DNA of 12,173 nt from Kocuria sp. (GTDB taxonomy: Bacteria > Actinomycetota > Actinomycetes > Actinomycetales > Micrococcaceae). Made by a program: the position numbers and the translations under genes. Numbering within the stretch: the stretch's first letter is position 1; every line of letters begins with the position of its first letter. Shown here piece by piece: positions 5,395-12,173 of this stretch. The notes under the pieces are model-generated. The model saw only the letters and a program-made list of their open reading frames with translations, did not search any database and was not told where the DNA came from. The stretch covers positions 1 to 12,173 of the forward strand of contig JAKDJD010000057.1 of NCBI GenBank assembly GCA_030454085.1, in the 5' to 3' direction.

Positions 5395-6738
5395 ATGAGC
5401 ACTCCGCAGCATGCAGGGACTATTCCCCTGGAGGACGAGGGCGAATTCTCGACGACGCTCTCCGCGAAGGAAGCACGCAAGGTCACCTTCGGCGCCCTGA
5501 TCGGGACAGCCCTCGAGTGGTACGACTTCTTCCTCTTCAATACCGCGGCCGCGTTGGTCTTCAATGTTCAGTTCTTCACCAACGACGACGCGGTCGCCGC
5601 GACCCTGAGCTCTTTCGCGACCCTCGCGGTCGGCTTCCTGGCCAGGCCCCTCGGCGGAATGATCTTCGGCTCCCTGGGGGACAAGGTGGGGCGCCGGGCC
5701 GTCATGCTGATTACCGTAACCGGAATCGGCGCGGCCACGGCCCTCATCGGCCTCCTCCCGACCTACGCCTCGATCGGCGTCGTCGCTCCGATCATGCTCG
5801 TGATCCTGCGGTTCTGTCAGGGCATCTTCGTCGGGGGCGAGTGGTCCGGGGCGATGACGATCGCCATCGAAAACGCCCCTCCCGAGAGCAAGGCCAAACT
5901 CTCCGCCATCCCCCAAATCGGCTCCCCCATCGGCACCATCCTGGCCTCGGGCGGGTTCTTCCTCGTCTCCGCGCTCGCGAGTCAGGACAGCTTCGACTCA
6001 TTCGGCTGGAGGATCCCGTTCCTCGCCGCGATCCCCCTGCTCCTGCTGGCGGTGGTCATGCGGCGTCGTCTGGACGAGTCGCCCGCGTTCCTCCGGGTCA
6101 AGGAATCCGGACGTCAGGAGAGCACGCCCCTGCGAACGGTCTGGCGCACCTCGTGGCTCCAGATTCTGGTGGGTGCCGGGGCCGCTTTCCTCGGCGTCGG
6201 CGGCTTCTACCTGATTACCACGTTCGTGGTCTCCTACGGGAAACAACAACTGGGAATCTCCCCGAATCTGCTGCTCTTCGGGTCGATTTTCGCGGCCGCC
6301 GTGGAAATCCTGGTGCTCATCACCGGCGGAAACCTCGGCTCACGGTTCGGGGCGAGCAAGGTGATCGTCTGGGGTGGAATCGCCTCCGCGATCCTCGCTT
6401 TCCCCGCCTTCCTGCTGATCCAGACGGCACAGCCGATCCTCGTGGTTCTGGGCATGACTCTCGGCGTCGCAGCGCTCTCCTACCCGTACGCGACCTCGGG
6501 CGCGGTGCTGAGCGCGCTGTTCCCCCTGACCACCCGCTTGTCCGGGATGGCGATGGCGCAGAACCTCTCGGGCGTCGCGGCCGGCTTCGTGCCCCTGATC
6601 GCCACGGCCGTCGTCGCCGCCGCGGACAACGCCTGGTGGCCGGCGGCCCTCCTGCTTGTTCTCGTCTCCCTCATCTCCGTGGTCTGCGGCGCCTGCGCAC
6701 CTCGCCTGAGCCAGAAGATCACCGGATACCTGCACTAA
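5395..6738 (+). CDS. MFS transporter, metabolite:H+ symporter (MHS) type
   Basis: A 447-residue, 12-helix integral membrane protein of the major facilitator superfamily. MHS signatures are clear: GTALEWYDFFLF (37-48) in helix 1, RPLGGMIFGSLGDKVGRR (84-101, loop 2-3 motif A) and RFCQGIFVGGEWSGA (139-153) in helix 4, with RRRLDESPAF just after helix 6. Characterised MHS carriers (for example ProP, KgtP, ShiA, CitA) take up organic acids, betaines and similar compounds with protons. The exact substrate here is unknown. It is the first gene of the operon, 104 bp from the divergent regulator, with GAGGA 6 nt before the ATG. The pairing with two downstream C-N hydrolases suggests it imports their substrate. 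Length is normal and no key motif is missing. Confidence 0.9.
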   Translation: MSTPQHAGTIPLEDEGEFSTTLSAKEARKVTFGALIGTALEWYDFFLFNTAAALVFNVQFFTNDDAVAATLSSFATLAVGFLARPLGGMIFGSLGDKVGRRAVMLITVTGIGAATALIGLLPTYASIGVVAPIMLVILRFCQGIFVGGEWSGAMTIAIENAPPESKAKLSAIPQIGSPIGTILASGGFFLVSALASQDSFDSFGWRIPFLAAIPLLLLAVVMRRRLDESPAFLRVKESGRQESTPLRTVWRTSWLQILVGAGAAFLGVGGFYLITTFVVSYGKQQLGISPNLLLFGSIFAAAVEILVLITGGNLGSRFGASKVIVWGGIASAILAFPAFLLIQTAQPILVVLGMTLGVAALSYPYATSGAVLSALFPLTTRLSGMAMAQNLSGVAAGFVPLIATAVVAAADNAWWPAALLLVLVSLISVVCGACAPRLSQKITGYLH

Positions 6739-6760
6739 GAAACCACGAGGAAAGGACCTC

Positions 6761-8068
6761 ATGTCACCGTCTCGACGTCCCACGACCTTCGAACTGACCG
6801 ACGACCGCTTTCTCGCCGACTTCCGCTCCATGAGCGCGCACGGGGCGACGGCGGCCGGGGGCGTGCACAGAGAGGCCGGAACCCCCGCCGACACCGCGAA
6901 CCGTCACTGGTTCCACGGTCTGCTCGAGGGATACGGCGCGACCGTGGTCTACGACGACATCGGCAACCAGTTCGGACTCTGGGAGCTCGTCCCCGGTCAG
7001 CCCTATGTTCTCCTGGGCTCCCACCTGGATTCGCAGCCCTACGGCGGGCGCTTCGACGGTGCCTACGGTGTACTCTGCGGGGCCCACGCCTGCGCGCGCC
7101 TCGCCGCCGGAGTGCGTTCGGGCGAACTCAACGCGCCACGCCACAACGTCGCCGTCGTGAACTGGTTCAACGAGGAAGGCAGCCGTTTCAAGCCGTCCAT
7201 GATGGGCAGTTCCGTCTTCACCGGCAAGAGCACCGCGGCCGACATGCTCGCCGTGACGGACGCCGACGGCGTGACCGTTCGGGAGGCCCTGGACGGCGCG
7301 GAACTCCCGGGACCGACGGACGTTCCCCTCTCCCAGTTCAGCAGTTACGCCGAGATCCACATCGAGCAGGGCAAGGACATGGACGAGAAGGGGTACACCA
7401 TCGGCGTCGTGGAGAAGACCTGGGGCGCCCGCAAGTACCAGCTCACGGTACACGGCTTCCAGTCCCACACAGGGTCCACCCTTCTCGAGGACCGACAGGA
7501 CGCCCTCTACGGCGCGGCATCGATTATCACCAGCATCCGCGAAATCGGCGACAAGTACACGACCCCGGAGAACCCGTTGGTGACCTCCTGCGGACAGCTG
7601 ACGGTGGTCCCGAACTCGCCGGTCGTCGTCGCCCGGGGTGCGGAGCTCCTGGTCGATCTGCGGTGCGGCCAGGAGTCGACGCTCCAGGCCGCCGACGACG
7701 AGTTCAGGGCGGCACTCCACGACATCGAGGACCGGGCGAACGTGCGGATCGAACTGCGGGGATCCCACGCCTGGGAGGAACAGTCGTACACACCGGAAGG
7801 GGTGACCCTGGCCGAGTCCATTGCCGAGCGTCTGGGCCTTCCCGCGGTACGGACCCGGACCAGGGCGGGTCACGACTCCACGAACGTCAAGGACGTCCTG
7901 CCGACTGTGATGCTGTTCGTCCCTTCCTACCAGGGCATATCCCACAACGAACTCGAGTTCACCGAGGACTCCGACATGGTTGCCGGGCTGAGCATGTTCA
8001 CCGAGACGCTGAAGGCCCTCGCGACCACGCGACCGGACACGGACGACGTCGAAGGAGTCTCCGCATGA
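6761..8068 (+). CDS. M20-family Zn-dependent hydrolase (carbamoylase/allantoate amidohydrolase type)
   Basis: A 435-residue cytoplasmic metalloenzyme of the AmaB/HyuC/AllC group in the M20 superfamily. These enzymes hydrolyse N-carbamoyl amino acids, beta-ureidopropionate, allantoate or related amides. The bimetal site is intact: H88 (GSHLDSQPYGGRFDG), D99 in the same block, E138/E139 (NWFNEEGSRF), H200 (AEIHIEQG) and H395 (GISHNELEF). The dimerisation/lid domain lies between, with HGFQSHTGST (231-240) supplying substrate-contacting residues. The N-terminal GGVHREAGTPAD replaces the more common GGVTRLAxSxxD. The ATG at 6761 follows AAAGGA by 5 nt and lies 22 nt after the transporter stop. It is translationally coupled to the next gene by a 4-bp ATGA overlap. 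Beta-ureidopropionase or N-acyl/N-carbamoyl amino acid amidohydrolase are equally possible readings. Confidence 0.87.
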   Translation: MSPSRRPTTFELTDDRFLADFRSMSAHGATAAGGVHREAGTPADTANRHWFHGLLEGYGATVVYDDIGNQFGLWELVPGQPYVLLGSHLDSQPYGGRFDGAYGVLCGAHACARLAAGVRSGELNAPRHNVAVVNWFNEEGSRFKPSMMGSSVFTGKSTAADMLAVTDADGVTVREALDGAELPGPTDVPLSQFSSYAEIHIEQGKDMDEKGYTIGVVEKTWGARKYQLTVHGFQSHTGSTLLEDRQDALYGAASIITSIREIGDKYTTPENPLVTSCGQLTVVPNSPVVVARGAELLVDLRCGQESTLQAADDEFRAALHDIEDRANVRIELRGSHAWEEQSYTPEGVTLAESIAERLGLPAVRTRTRAGHDSTNVKDVLPTVMLFVPSYQGISHNELEFTEDSDMVAGLSMFTETLKALATTRPDTDDVEGVSA

Positions 8069-9699
8069 AGCTCGATCTGCTGATCACCAATGCCCGGATC
8101 ATCACTATGGATCCGGATCGGCCCCAGGCGCGGTCCATGGGCGTGTGGCACGGTCTGGTCGTCGGATTCGACGAAGAGATCCCCACGGATCACGCCGCCC
8201 GTGAGCTCGACCTGGACGGGGCGACCGTGGTTCCCGGCTTCATCGACGCGCACTGCCACACGGCATGGTTCGGTCAGACGCTGCTTGGACTGGACTGCTC
8301 CGCCGCGGCGTCGTGGCCGGAGGTGTATGACCTGGTGCGCGAGCGGGCCCACGCGGTCGCCCCCGGGGAATGGATCCTGGGCGCCGGACTCACACCCTCG
8401 GCCCTCACGGGTCACCGCGATCTGAGCAGTCTCGACGACGCGGCCGGCGACCGCCCGCTGTACCTCCGTCACACATCCGGTCATGCGCTGACCACCAACA
8501 GCGAGGGGCTGCGCAGGGCCGGGTACTTCGACGGCACCTTCGAGGCACCGGGTGGCGGCGGCATCCCGACCGACGACGCCGGGCGCCCGACCGGACTCGT
8601 CGAGGAGAACGCGCAGGAATGCATCCAGAACCTGGTCAAGCCGTATCCGGAGGATCTGATCGTTCGTGGCCTCGACCTCGCCACTCGGCGCTACGCGAGC
8701 GAGGGCATCACGAGTTTCACGGACGCGGGGATCGGCCTGGGCTGGATCGGTCATTCACCCGCAGAGTTCTCGGCGTACCAGGCTGCTGCCGATAGCGGTC
8801 GACTCCACGCGAGGGCCCAAGTCATGCCCGTGATGGACACCCTGCACGCGTTACCGGAACCGGGCGAACTCAACGCATCGGTCACCGGCCCCCGCCTGGG
8901 CCTTGACCTGGGCATACGCACCGGCGTCGGCGACGACCGCCTCAGCATCGGGCCGGTCAAGATTTTCTCCGACGGTTCCTTGCTGGGAGAGACCTCGGCG
9001 ATGCACGACGCGCTGTGCGGTGGCAGCCACTCCCGCGGGGAATTCCTGATTCCTCCCGATCGGTTGATCGACGTGGCCGAGCAGGCGTACCGCGCCGGGT
9101 GGTCGCTGGCCATCCACGCCATCGGGGACCGGGCGGTGGACATCGCGATGGACACCATCGAGCACTGCCAGGAGCATCACGGGCCGGGCCCCACCCCCAA
9201 TCGGATCGAGCACGTGGGCGTGACGAACCCTGACCAGGTGGCACGACTGTCCGAACTCGGCGTCGCCGTCACTCCCCAGGCCGCATTCATCGGGTCCCTC
9301 GGGCAGCACATGAGCAGCCTCGTCGGCACCGAGAAGACGGAGTGGTTGTACCGCGGACAGTCTTTCGTGGACGCAGGGGTCTGCGTGGCCGGCAGCTCGG
9401 ACCGACCGGTTGCCGACGGCCGACCCCTCCTCGGTATTCAGCGCGCCGTGGACCGGACGACCGACGAAGGGTTCATCATCGGACCTGGCGAGCGCATGAC
9501 CCCCTACGACGCGCTCAAGACGTACACGGTCAACGCGGCCGAGGCCACGGGCTTCGGCGATTCCCGTGGCACGCTCGCCCCGGGATACTGCGCGGACTTC
9601 GTGGTCCTGGAGTCGAACCCGTTGGAGTCCGCCTCCATCGAAGAGATCGGGATCCTCCAGACCTTCGTGGGCGGTGAGGCCACCTACCGCCGAGCGTGA
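8065..9699 (+). CDS. YtcJ-like metal-dependent amidohydrolase
   Basis: A 544-residue cytoplasmic enzyme of the amidohydrolase superfamily (Amidohydro_3). The first metal motif is DAHCHTAW with H63 and H65. Then come GHALTTNSEGLRRAG (139-153), EGITSFTDAGIG (213-224), KIFSDGSLLG with K299, IHAIGDRAVD with H351, NRIEHVG with H383, and GSSDRPV with D446, near the superfamily's catalytic Asp. The C-terminal LAPGYCADFVVLESNPLE is typical. Relatives include the Arthrobacter N-substituted formamide deformylase NfdA, so C-N bond hydrolysis is likely, but YtcJ proteins are functionally diverse and the substrate is unknown. The start at 8065 is fixed by GAAGGAG 7 nt upstream and by the ATGA overlap with the preceding gene, which implies coupled translation. 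It ends the operon and converges with the GH3 gene. Confidence 0.89.
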   Translation: MKLDLLITNARIITMDPDRPQARSMGVWHGLVVGFDEEIPTDHAARELDLDGATVVPGFIDAHCHTAWFGQTLLGLDCSAAASWPEVYDLVRERAHAVAPGEWILGAGLTPSALTGHRDLSSLDDAAGDRPLYLRHTSGHALTTNSEGLRRAGYFDGTFEAPGGGGIPTDDAGRPTGLVEENAQECIQNLVKPYPEDLIVRGLDLATRRYASEGITSFTDAGIGLGWIGHSPAEFSAYQAAADSGRLHARAQVMPVMDTLHALPEPGELNASVTGPRLGLDLGIRTGVGDDRLSIGPVKIFSDGSLLGETSAMHDALCGGSHSRGEFLIPPDRLIDVAEQAYRAGWSLAIHAIGDRAVDIAMDTIEHCQEHHGPGPTPNRIEHVGVTNPDQVARLSELGVAVTPQAAFIGSLGQHMSSLVGTEKTEWLYRGQSFVDAGVCVAGSSDRPVADGRPLLGIQRAVDRTTDEGFIIGPGERMTPYDALKTYTVNAAEATGFGDSRGTLAPGYCADFVVLESNPLESASIEEIGILQTFVGGEATYRRA

Positions 9700-9738
9700 C
9701 GCGGGGGTGAGGCCGGCGAGGTCCAGGTGAGATCGGCA

Positions 9739-9855
9739 CGAGGCGGCAATCCCGTGCAGTTTCCCCGCCGAGGTGGCAACCCCGTGCAGTTTTCGGCCGG
9801 TATTCGTCCCAAGACTGCCACCTCGCCGGAAGAGCCGCACCGGGTTGCCGCCCCG
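9739..9855. repeat. Palindromic intergenic repeat element, copy C (four 30-bp-spaced units)
   Basis: Forward units CGAGGCGGCA (9739) and CGAGGTGGCA (9769) are exactly 30 bp apart. Reverse units TGCCACCTCG (9816-9825) and TGCCGCCCCG (9846-9855, one change) are also 30 bp apart. The inner pair spans 57 bp (9769-9825) with a perfect 10-bp stem, and the outer pair nests symmetrically around it. It fills most of the 167-bp gap between the convergent YtcJ-like and GH3 genes. No other terminator is evident there, so it may serve both. Confidence 0.8.
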
Positions 9856-9866
9856 ATCTGTGCCGT

Positions 9867-12140
9867 CTAGCTCCGTGCCAGCTCGATCAACTCGTCGACC
9901 TTGTCCTGCGGCACCCCGAAACTGACGAGCCGCCCCACAGGGAATGAGGCGATCATCATGTCGAGGTCCATCGGCTCGTCCCCGGCCCGGCCTTCCGAGA
10001 CCGGGTCGGTTCCCGACTCGCTCTCGGATTTCTGTTCGGCGTCGTCGGCCTCTGGGTTGCCCATGAACTCGGCCAACCGTTGACGTGCCGCGGGTCCGGC
10101 CTTCGGGTGGGCCAGGACTTCACCGAGGGAGGATTCCCGGGTGAGTTCGACGTCGGGATCGTCGCCGTCGATCGAGACCGAGGCCTCTCCCCGAATGTCC
10201 CGACTCGAGGCACCGACTTCCACGCGGTAGGTGCCTCCCTCCACCACGAAGCGGTCCACCCGGATATCCCAGTACGCGAGGTCGGAGCGGTCGACGGTCA
10301 GCGTCACAAACCGGGTCTGCCCCGAGGCAATCTCGACCGAGGAGAACGCCTTGAGCTCGCGCGGGGACCGGTCCACGGCGGAGTCATCTCGCCCGATGTA
10401 CACCTGCACGACTTCGCGTCCGTCGCGCGGGCCCACGTTGGTCACGCCCACTGAGACGTCGATGTCGCCTTGGCCGTTCACCCGGACCGCGGGTTCCCCG
10501 TACTCGAATTCGGTGTAGGTGAGGCCGTGGCCGAAGGGGAAGGCGACGTCGAGGCCGCGTTTGTCGTACCACCGGTAGCCGACGTGGATACCTTCGCCGT
10601 ACCTCACGTGCCCCAATTCACCGGGGAAGTTGCCGAAGGAGGGGTTGTCCTCAAGCCGGTGCGGGATCGTTTCGCTGAGCCGCCCGGACGGATCGGACGC
10701 GCCCGTGAGGATGTCCACGACCGCGGAGCCGCCGGCCTGTCCCAGGAGCCAGCCCTCGACAATCGCCGGCACGGTGTCCGCAAAAGGCAAGGAAACAACC
10801 CCGCCATTCGACAGAACGACCACGGTCCGTGGGTTCGCCTCCACGACCTCGTCCAAGAGTTCGATTTGGTCGGCGGGCAGATCGATCGTGGTGCGGTCGA
10901 AGCCTTCCGACTCGGCGGCGTCGGGCAGGCCGAGGAAGAGAACGGCGACGTCGCTCGAACGGGCCGCCTCGACCGCTTCGGCGCGCAGGGACTCCGACGG
11001 TTCGCCGTCGAACGTGAAGCCCGGAGCGAAGGAGACCCTGTCCCCCGCGGCCCGGGTGAAGCTGTCCAGCGCCGTGTCCACCCGAGTCGGGTTGATGTGG
11101 GAGGAACCTCCGCCCTGGTAGCGCGGGGTCCGGGCGAACTCGCCGATCAAGGCGATGTCCTGTCCCTCGGAGAGCGGAAGCAGCGACCCTTCGTTCTTGA
11201 GCAGGACGACGGATCGCGTCGCGGCTTCGCGTGCCAGGGCGTGGTGGGCGTCGACGTCGAGGGGGTCGTCAGGCTTCTCGCGGTGCCCGGATTTCTCGAC
11301 CAGGTCCAGGACCCGTTGCGCCGCCCGGTCGACGAGCGCCTCGTCCAGGTCGCCGCGGCGCACGGCGTCGACAATCTGGGCGTCCGTAACGCCACCCGAG
11401 GACGGCATCTCCAGGTCCAGCCCCGCCGCGACGCCCTTGACCCGGTCGTTGACCGCGCCCCAGTCGGAGACGACCAGACCTTCGAAGCCCCAGTCGTCGC
11501 GCAAGACGTCGGTGAGCAGCCACGGGTGCTCCGACGCGTACGTCCCGTTGACCTTGTTGTACGAGCACATCACGGTCCAGGGCTGCGCGTTCTTGACCAC
11601 GCGCTCGAAAGCACGGAAGTAGATCTCGCGGAGCGGTCGGGGGTCGACGTCGGCCGAGACGCGCATCCGGTCTGTCTCCTGGTTGTTCGCCGCGAAGTGC
11701 TTGAGAGATGCACCGACGGTCTGCGACTGCATGCCCCGCACCATCCCGGTGGCGACGACGCCCGCGTGATGCGGGTCCTCGGAGAAATACTCGAAATTAC
11801 GACCGCACAAGGGCGAACGTTTGATGTTGACGCCGGGGCCCAAAAGGACCGAGACGTCCTCGATCGCGGACTCCACCCCCAGGGCGACGCCGACTTTCTC
11901 GGCCAAATCCGGGTCGAAGGCCGAACCGAGACCGACGGCCGGAGGAAAGCACGTCGCGGGGATCGAATCATTGATACCCAAGTTGTCGCTGGACCCCGTC
12001 TGCTTGCGCAGGCCGTGGGGCCCGTCCGTCATCATGATCGATGGGACACCGGCCCGGTCAATATTCTTTGTGGTCCAGAAGTCCTTCCCGCTGAGCAGGC
12101 TTGCTTTTTCCTCGAGAGTCAGTTCTCGGACGTTCGTCAT
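9867..12140 (-). CDS. Glycoside hydrolase family 3, beta-glucosidase type
   Basis: A 757-residue retaining glycosidase that removes terminal beta-linked sugars, most likely beta-glucose. The N-terminal TIM-barrel domain has TDGPHGLRKQ (38-47), GPGVNIKRSPLCGRNFEYFSEDP split across 101-123, KHFAANNQE (147-155) and the nucleophile D226 in LVVSDWGA. The alpha/beta sandwich domain carries the likely acid/base E412 in ESEGFDR. A fibronectin-III-like domain follows (about 560-660: VGVTNVGPRDGREVVQVYIG, SPRELKAF). There is no PA14 insertion and no signal peptide, so it should act in the cytoplasm on imported oligosaccharides. The tail has an acidic, Ser-rich linker (about 695-723) and a conserved-looking 34-residue end starting MDLDMMIASFP. 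The ATG at 12140 has GAGGGA about 6 nt upstream. Its promoter lies outside the window. Exact sugar specificity cannot be read. Confidence 0.93.
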   Translation of the reverse strand: MTNVRELTLEEKASLLSGKDFWTTKNIDRAGVPSIMMTDGPHGLRKQTGSSDNLGINDSIPATCFPPAVGLGSAFDPDLAEKVGVALGVESAIEDVSVLLGPGVNIKRSPLCGRNFEYFSEDPHHAGVVATGMVRGMQSQTVGASLKHFAANNQETDRMRVSADVDPRPLREIYFRAFERVVKNAQPWTVMCSYNKVNGTYASEHPWLLTDVLRDDWGFEGLVVSDWGAVNDRVKGVAAGLDLEMPSSGGVTDAQIVDAVRRGDLDEALVDRAAQRVLDLVEKSGHREKPDDPLDVDAHHALAREAATRSVVLLKNEGSLLPLSEGQDIALIGEFARTPRYQGGGSSHINPTRVDTALDSFTRAAGDRVSFAPGFTFDGEPSESLRAEAVEAARSSDVAVLFLGLPDAAESEGFDRTTIDLPADQIELLDEVVEANPRTVVVLSNGGVVSLPFADTVPAIVEGWLLGQAGGSAVVDILTGASDPSGRLSETIPHRLEDNPSFGNFPGELGHVRYGEGIHVGYRWYDKRGLDVAFPFGHGLTYTEFEYGEPAVRVNGQGDIDVSVGVTNVGPRDGREVVQVYIGRDDSAVDRSPRELKAFSSVEIASGQTRFVTLTVDRSDLAYWDIRVDRFVVEGGTYRVEVGASSRDIRGEASVSIDGDDPDVELTRESSLGEVLAHPKAGPAARQRLAEFMGNPEADDAEQKSESESGTDPVSEGRAGDEPMDLDMMIASFPVGRLVSFGVPQDKVDELIELARS

Positions 12141-12173
12141 GGTGTCTCCCTCGATGTCGCTGATTCGGTGGTG

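Noticed and set aside
5283..6797. 504-codon plus-strand frame overlapping the transporter in another frame
   Set aside because: Arg/Pro/Gly-rich translation typical of a shifted frame in high-GC DNA. The transporter frame has all the MHS motifs.
6764..7945. 393-codon minus-strand frame opposite the M20 hydrolase
   Set aside because: Antisense to a well-supported gene; no recognisable domain or ribosome site.
8851..9840. 329-codon minus-strand frame opposite the YtcJ-like gene
   Set aside because: Antisense shadow that also runs through the palindromic repeat; no protein family features.
1..12173. tRNA, rRNA, insertion sequence or prophage genes
   Set aside because: I saw no cloverleaf with a GTTCRA T-arm, no rRNA sequence, no transposase or integrase motifs, and the wall hydrolases lack neighbouring phage structural or holin genes.

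Overview
The window is high-GC DNA with dense third-position G/C codons. It has PucR-type regulation, a GH25 lysozyme, a Tat-type leader on an amidase, and promoters that place the start codon about 6 nt after the -10 box (leaderless transcripts). Together these point to an actinobacterium (Actinomycetota), plausibly Micrococcales. I cannot name the genus from the sequence alone.

Layout. Positions 1-569 hold no convincing gene. They hold three kinds of repeat: a palindromic array built on a 30-bp unit, a 21-bp tandem repeat, and a 74-bp direct repeat. On the minus strand, a secreted GH25 lysozyme (2292-1441) is followed by a class I SAM-dependent methyltransferase (1307-570). A relatively AT-rich divergent region (2293-2635), rich in palindromes near its right end, leads to a small SRPBCC-domain protein (2636-3100) on the plus strand. 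Next comes an N-acetylmuramoyl-L-alanine amidase (3199-3810), whose Tat leader and catalytic domain are separated by an in-frame TAG.

From 4175 to 9699 lies a catabolic cluster. A PucR/CdaR-type regulator on the minus strand (5290-4175) diverges from three plus-strand genes: an MHS-type MFS transporter (5395-6738), an M20 Zn-dependent amidohydrolase of the hydantoinase/carbamoylase/allantoate-amidohydrolase type (6761-8068), and a YtcJ-like amidohydrolase (8065-9699). The first two plus-strand genes are 22 nt apart and the last two overlap by ATGA, so they look like one transcript. The 104-bp divergent region holds a good promoter overlapped by a 20-bp imperfect palindrome, a likely operator for the regulator. 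The inferred job is uptake of a small organic acid or amide followed by two C-N bond hydrolyses. The substrate is not deducible from sequence.

A cytoplasmic GH3 beta-glucosidase-type enzyme (12140-9867) converges on the cluster. The two convergent gene junctions (3811-4174 and 9700-9866), and the region downstream of the methyltransferase, each carry a copy of the same palindromic element. Its core is always exactly 57 bp (CGAGGTGGCA, 37 nt, TGCCACCTCG), with extra arms at exact 30-bp steps in two of the three copies. This is the most unusual structure in the window.
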